A DNA stretch of 64,000 nucleotides from Drosophila pseudoobscura. Lineage: Eukaryota; Arthropoda; Insecta; Diptera; Drosophilidae. The position numbers were made by a program, and so were the translations under genes. Shown piece after piece: positions 58,564 through 64,000 of this stretch. Every line of letters starts with the position of its first letter. Positions within the stretch are counted from its first letter, which is position 1. The stretch lies in contig NC_046680.1 of NCBI RefSeq assembly GCF_009870125.1, forward strand, positions 5,022,001 to 5,086,000, written 5' to 3'. A model generated the notes under the pieces. It did no database searches. It saw only the letters and a list, made by a program, of their open reading frames with translations, and was not told the origin of the DNA.

Positions 58564-59146
58564 GTAAGTAAAGAGGGATGAGGGGGACATACAGTGTCAA
58601 GCGCAACAAAAGAACTTCACATGAATTAAGTTAATAAATTGAGCCTTAATTGTGTGGCAGGCAACAAGCTGCCAACTTTCCCGATTTGAGAGGATGAAAG
58701 TTGCCGATAGGAGAGCCGATAGAGACTTTGCACGTGATCCTAAAGTACCTCTAGGCCTACGCTTTCCCACTATTCCTATTACCAATAGAACCAATACCAA
58801 GAACCAGTTCAATTCATAATATCTACATAATTTCCACGGAATTCTAAGCGTTAAAAATGCATGAAAAATAACATAAATTCTCCCAAAACACATACATATG
58901 TACATTCATGCGAGAATGCCTGTGTACGTGTGCCGATGAAGATGCTCCGATGAAGACGGCTCGTACGTGCCCCGTGTTAAGCTTTTTAGAAAGCTTGCGT
59001 TTGCTGCATAATTTATTAGGCGTTACTAAGAATGCGCATAGGTTTGGAGGCTCCCCACTGTTTTGGTCTCGTTGCAAGCAGAAAACTGTGCCAAGCGTAA
59101 TGAAGTGTGCCCCGGGACTGTACCTGTACTCAGAGGCACAGTTTAC

Positions 59147-59147
59147 C

Positions 59148-59188
<41 letters not shown>

Positions 59189-59199
59189 GTCTATCTGCA
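59147..59199. repeat. (CTGT)n tetranucleotide repeat
   Basis: About a dozen CTGT units, two of them changed to CTAT. Confidence 0.95.
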
Positions 59200-62100
59200 C
59201 ACCCGCAGAGTCGTGTTCAATTGTTTGCCAAGAAGTTTGTTAATTTTTGCTCTTTCTGCCACTGAAATACGGGTTTGACCCACATATGTATCTCTCTGGA
59301 GGGTGGGGGTGACACATTTTGAAACGTTTCAAATATATTTAGAGTCGATCTCGAAACTGGGCTGGCTCCTAGAGCCGATTCCATCATCGCAGTGATCAGG
59401 GGTGATTCATTCCGGGTTTACTTTGGGTTGCACAATCGCGATTATTCATGCCGCAGACATGTCTTGGACATGGGCTGGGACCTGGGTTGGGTTTTTTGTT
59501 GCCTGTTGGTCGGTTTTCTTTGTCGCTCCCAAGTGCGTGACGTGAGTAAACTCCGAGTTAATTAAAGTTTATTATGACTTGAGCAGACGCGGGTCGATAA
59601 TCGCCAAGTGTCACACCAGTGGGGATTATATAAGTAAAATTGAGTTAAAATGTAAATGTCATTAAACGGATGGCAATTGGCTTTCAATTGATGATTACGG
59701 CTAGAAGAACTATTGAAGAAATTAAGGAATATTACAGAGAAAAGTATCTGCAAACGTCTAAAACGAGGAAAATACATATACATATATACAATTGCATATT
59801 AAATTGTTATAATGAGAGTATTGTGTCTTTTGTTGTTAAGAATACTTTGCTAAGCTTTGTTAAGACAATCCATTTTCATTTGCCTGCACATACAATCCCA
59901 TTCCATTCCACAGCATTTTCCACGCATTAAAACTACGTGCAAATTCCCCAATTAAGAGCCATACCCGCATGTTTGTGGAATGCATTCCACACGCTCGTGC
60001 GCTGCTTGCTTATGCATTCCAATAGAAAGCACCCCAGCATTCGGCATTAGGCAGCCACTGTAACCGTTTAATTGCGATCCACAACACGTGGGGAAGGGGA
60101 ATCAATTAAAATTAAAGCTAACTGCACTGTTTACTGGGCCATTTGAGGCAGCCCCACTTGTGGCTGCGCTCCAGCTGCAGAACTGGAACCTTTCATGCAG
60201 CTAATAAGCATCTCGTTTCCTATCCAAGCGGAATTTACATAAGCCTGCAAACAAGGTAGCGGCTAAATTGGTTAAAGTGAAAAGATCTGTGAGAGAGCGG
60301 CAGCAGCAGCAAACTTAATTAAAAAGAATCTTCAATTGAGTTATGGCTTCAAGAAACACAAGAAGAGGCAATGCCATGGTAACAGTTACAGCCCATGTAA
60401 CGGCTCATTTTGGGGGCCTGGCCTGCCTCCGATATTTGTGGAACTATAACGAATGGAAATCTCTTTTGGGAAGGGCTTTCCCTGGAAAAGTGTCAAAGAA
60501 AGCGGGATGAGTCGGCCTTTTATTTTCCAGAGTCATGGAATCATTCAACGAGGCAATCGATAGATAGATCGATGCGATTGGCTGCGCTGCTGCGGTGCTT
60601 TGACACTCTAACCCATTGACTCCCTCCTCTGTTGCATCTTTCGTTTTCATCTCTGTCTTTCGGCTCCAACTGTTAAGCTGATTACATTTTCAGATTAGCC
60701 TGTTTCCACAAACAATTTGCCCTCAGCATTTTTCAGCATCTTTCTTTATTTTATTTTGGGTTTTTTGCACATTTCAGTTACATGGCCCACTTGCCGCAAA
60801 GAGAGTCGGTAAGAGAGGGAGAAAATATAAATAATCAAAAGGAAAAAACGAAAAAAATTGTGGCTCAATGCGCCAGAAGAAGAAGAAGAAGAAGAAAAGA
60901 AGCCGCCGTCGTTGCCGTTGCAGCCTGAACAAAAATTTATCGCTTGAGATTTTATTGGGTCAAGAGGCAGGTTCGTTTGGCAGGTTTTTTCTTTGATTTG
61001 GTTGGGTCTTTCTCTGGTGTGGATTCTTGGTGGGCTCCGTCCGGCCACTCAAATTCTCTTGGAATGTTGACGCAATTAATTATGGGATATTTTTGTGAAC
61101 AGGTGTGCCCGATGGAACCCCTAAGGAGTAATCCACGACGACGAAGAAGATCTCGATCAAACTGAGAATGGGGATTTTCCTTTCTTGAATGGAAATCCCA
61201 TTAACTTCTGGGTTCTACAGAGTTCCCCTAAGAGTCCTTTCTTCTCTCTTCCTTTCCCCTTCTTTCAATTATGAAAGTTCAGCATCTGATGCTCGTTAAT
61301 CAGACCACATGCTGATCTTCTGCTGATCTTTCGTTTTCAATTAACGTAAACGTTTCCTCGCCCCAACCCGAGCCCCAACCCCTGTCGGGGATCTTTCAAT
61401 CGGAGGCGAGCACTGCCTGAGCTTGGAAGCGGCTCCCAATCACAACACGAAACTGAATCCGAGCCCGAAGCCGTATCAATAACTGCATACTTTCCCTTTC
61501 CCGTGAGAAGAGATACTCTCTCGGAGTTTCGGATAAAAGATGCCCAAAATTGTACAATGAAATTCGGCACAACGAAAGTTGTACACCCAAAGAAAGAGAG
61601 GGAGAAGGAGAAGGCGGTGAAGGAGAAGGAGAAGGAGAGAGAGACTCCCATTGGGGCAGGTAGACTGAAAAGACTGAACCCACAATTTATCTCGTTTTTC
61701 CTCCATGTTCGTTCTTCTTTAATGGGTTGTCCTGCCTCCGGCGGCGGCATCTCTGGGACGCAACTCGAGTCTCAGAGTTGGAGAGAGACTGGGAGAGGGA
61801 GAGGGAGAGGGAGAGAGAGGAACCCTTTCATGTCGCGGCGTTGACAATCAATGGCAATCAATGAAGATATGTTGCCCCTTTCGAACCGGTTCGCATTGGA
61901 ATCTCTTTTCAGCTGGCATTCTTCTATCCACGACATTCATTTTGGCATAAACGTATCTACGGCGCAACAGACAAAAGACTTGGACAGCAAACTTCCTTTT
62001 ACCGAATGGAAAAACATAAAATTCTCTTTAAATTTTCCCAAAAAAGAACATAAATACCAAAAGAAAAAAAAACAAAAAAAAAAATCATATAAATCGATCT

Positions 62101-62880
62101 TTACATTCAGTCGAAAACCCCAGTAACTGTCCTGCTCTATCAATCCTATTACGTGGCCTGGGCGTTATAAGAAAGAAAATAATATACAAACCATTTACTT
62201 AAAATAGTTTTCCAAGAATCCGTGAAGAAAGCGAACTATCATACAATTGCAAACAATCTTTTGAGCTTGAAAATAGTATTCTTCTGCAAATATTTTCCTT
62301 ATAACTCTAAAAGCTAGGCTAAAAGTAAGAAAACAAAAAATACGAACATAAAAAGTTTCGAAAGGAAAAAAAGAAGATCTGAGAGTGTCTCTGGGAGGTA
62401 AAGCGCCGTTAAATGGGTGCAGTTAGGCACGCACACACCTGTATCTATCTGGGCCTACGGCCTGGCATGACACAATAATGCCCACGCACACACAGACACT
62501 TCACCCATTTCTACCAGTATTTGGCACGCCAGTCAGAAGTAGCCTAATAAAAAGCTGGCTGACAGACAGAGAGACAGACAGAAAGAAAGACAGAAGAGTA
62601 TATGCTGTACACATATATGTAACTATAGATTCTCTTTATATACAGACGAGCCGGTTCTGTTGGTCACTTGTTGTAGACTTTTATTTGACGCGCACACACG
62701 CAGATAAACAGATACACAGATCAAGAAACATAAACAGATACACAGATACAGATACAGATACAGAAACAGAGACTTGAACTTGTCACAGACCATTAAGACC
62801 ATATTGGCCGGCAACTTGTTTCCGTTTGGTGGCTACTGTGGGTACATTGACACAGTTTCATTTGGTGAGAAGAAACATAG

Positions 62881-62885
<5 letters not shown>

Positions 62886-62919
<34 letters not shown>
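62886..62919. repeat. (GA)n microsatellite
   Basis: Perfect GA run of about 34 bp. Confidence 0.95.
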
Positions 62920-62923
<4 letters not shown>

Positions 62924-63678
62924 GGAGAAATGGTGCGAGAGAGCGGCTTATCAATCAATAAATTCTAGTGGTATTTCCAGTGTTCTATTTACTCTCGCAT
63001 TTAAAATATGATTTTTAATTGTTCAATTAGTGCTCCCCCCTCCACCCAGATCGACAGAGAACGCTCCATCGTAACTCTGGGTTACTGACCCAAGAAGCGG
63101 CATGGGAAATACTTTTCCCGACACAAGTGGCAGTGGGCACGACAAAGATTTCAAATATGCGCCAGCACATTCTTTATCCAGAGATCGTGCAGATCGCTTA
63201 TCGCCTGCTAAATTGCAGCTAGTTATAGGGCTACAATCTTGTTGCTCGTTGCCCGTTCTTGTTCTTTTCTTGTTCTGGGACTGGGACTGGCCATTAGCGC
63301 GGGTCTGGCCATTGTTCTGACTAGAACTGGAATGCGTTGTGGCTTCTTCCCCCACTTGCCGCTCTTAATTAAGCATCTCTTTGGGAGAATTAGATTTCAT
63401 AAGTGGCGGCAATTAACTTGTGAATCCCTGCAGAAGCCCCCCTTGGTATGCGAGGATGTTTTTCTTTCCAGTGTTCATTTTTGTTCGGCGTGTACGAGTA
63501 CGCCTTCAAACCATAGGAGCTATAAGAGCCAACAGAGCGCATCCAGCGGCTGCTAATAAATTTCCCTCTCCTTCTGCTGGTTGTGTCTTGGATTTTGGCT
63601 TAGACATGCCCCTCCGCGGGGGCAAGGCAGCGGAGCGTAACCAGCAGCAGCAGCAGAAATGCAGACCGCTGCAACCGG

Positions 63679-63717
63679 CTTTGGCTTCGGCTTTGGCTTC
63701 GGCTTTGGCTTTGGCTC
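63679..63717. repeat. TTGGCTTCGGC-type hexanucleotide repeat
   Basis: Alternating GGCTTT and GGCTTC units, about six copies. Confidence 0.85.
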
Positions 63718-64000
63718 TGACTTTAGCACTGAGTCTGGGTTTAAGGCGGTTAGATCAGAGCCAGACCTTGATTAAGGTCATTCGCTTTGAAACCTTCGCT
63801 TCAGTCTAGTCCTAGGCTCCCATACAGTCCCAGGATGCTACAAAGTACACTCGAAGAAAAGGAAAGTTTCTTAGCTTAGGATGGGATACTAGGGACTATT
63901 TCTTCTAGTATTTTTGTGAGATTTCCAGAAGCCACTTCGATTTGGGTATATCTAATGCGAAGACACGCGCTGCCAAATGCAAAATGCAAAAACTTAAAGG

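Larger units (their letters stand above)
58564..64000 (+). other. Large intron of the signal-peptide gene
   Basis: No downstream exon could be recognised before the window ends. The stretch contains a CTGT tetranucleotide repeat (59147-59199), GA and GATACA repeats (62700-62770, 62886-62919) and a GGCTTT/GGCTTC repeat (63679-63717). Open frames here are low-complexity. Confidence 0.45.

Overview
The window is a stretch of insect genome, almost certainly from Drosophila. It has short introns (54-134 bp) with clean GT/AG borders, TATA/Inr and Motif 6/Motif 1 core promoters, CA/CAG-rich untranslated exons, DINE-1-like repeats and a decayed Tc1-like transposon. The recognisable genes (Or43a, Gadd45, Br140, Incenp) lie on chromosome arm 2R (Muller element C) in D. 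melanogaster. Sequence differences exclude D. melanogaster itself. An obscura-group-like species is a guess from base composition and repeat style, not something I can prove.

Layout. 1-9.9 kb is gene-poor and holds a dead 1.6-kb Tc1-like element (202-1836). 9.9-11.5 kb carries Or43a (minus strand, six exons). 14.9-16.2 kb carries a three-exon adenosine kinase (minus). 20.3-21.2 kb carries intronless Gadd45 with a TATA promoter. 21-30.6 kb is intergenic. 30.7-32.8 kb carries a single-exon, repeat-rich secreted protein (minus). 33-38 kb is intergenic plus probable Br140 3' UTR. 38.1-42.7 kb carries Br140, a BRPF-type chromatin scaffold (minus, four exons), which diverges from Incenp.

The most remarkable part is 43.9-53.5 kb. 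A tandem duplication has produced two complete, roughly 99% identical Incenp genes (744 and 740 codons). Both keep all six exons, every splice site and the Aurora-binding IN-box. The junction can be placed near 47,901. Between the copies sits about 2 kb of patchwork DNA. It holds a short fragment matching the helix-E region of a Cdk4/6-type kinase, a proline-rich exon-like fragment with a Pax-octapeptide/eh1-like motif, a third ORF-like scrap, and two inverted DINE-1-like (Helitron-related) pieces. Divergence between the copies is high in the promoter and intron 1 but very low from exon 3 on, which suggests gene conversion. A Motif 6/Motif 1 promoter module recurs upstream of Br140 and of both Incenp copies, with extra copies in front of the second one.

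Downstream, a predicted 50-codon gene (53.35-54.03 kb, minus) lies tail-to-tail with the second Incenp; its last exon was also duplicated behind the first copy. From about 54.8 kb to the end runs the 5' part of a gene on the plus strand: probable non-coding exon 1, then an exon at 58.19-58.56 kb that encodes a signal peptide, then an intron that leaves the window.

There is no operon logic here. Incenp (chromosomal passenger complex) and Br140 (histone acetyltransferase scaffold) share a housekeeping promoter type. Or43a, Gadd45, adenosine kinase and the secreted repeat protein are independently promoted neighbours.
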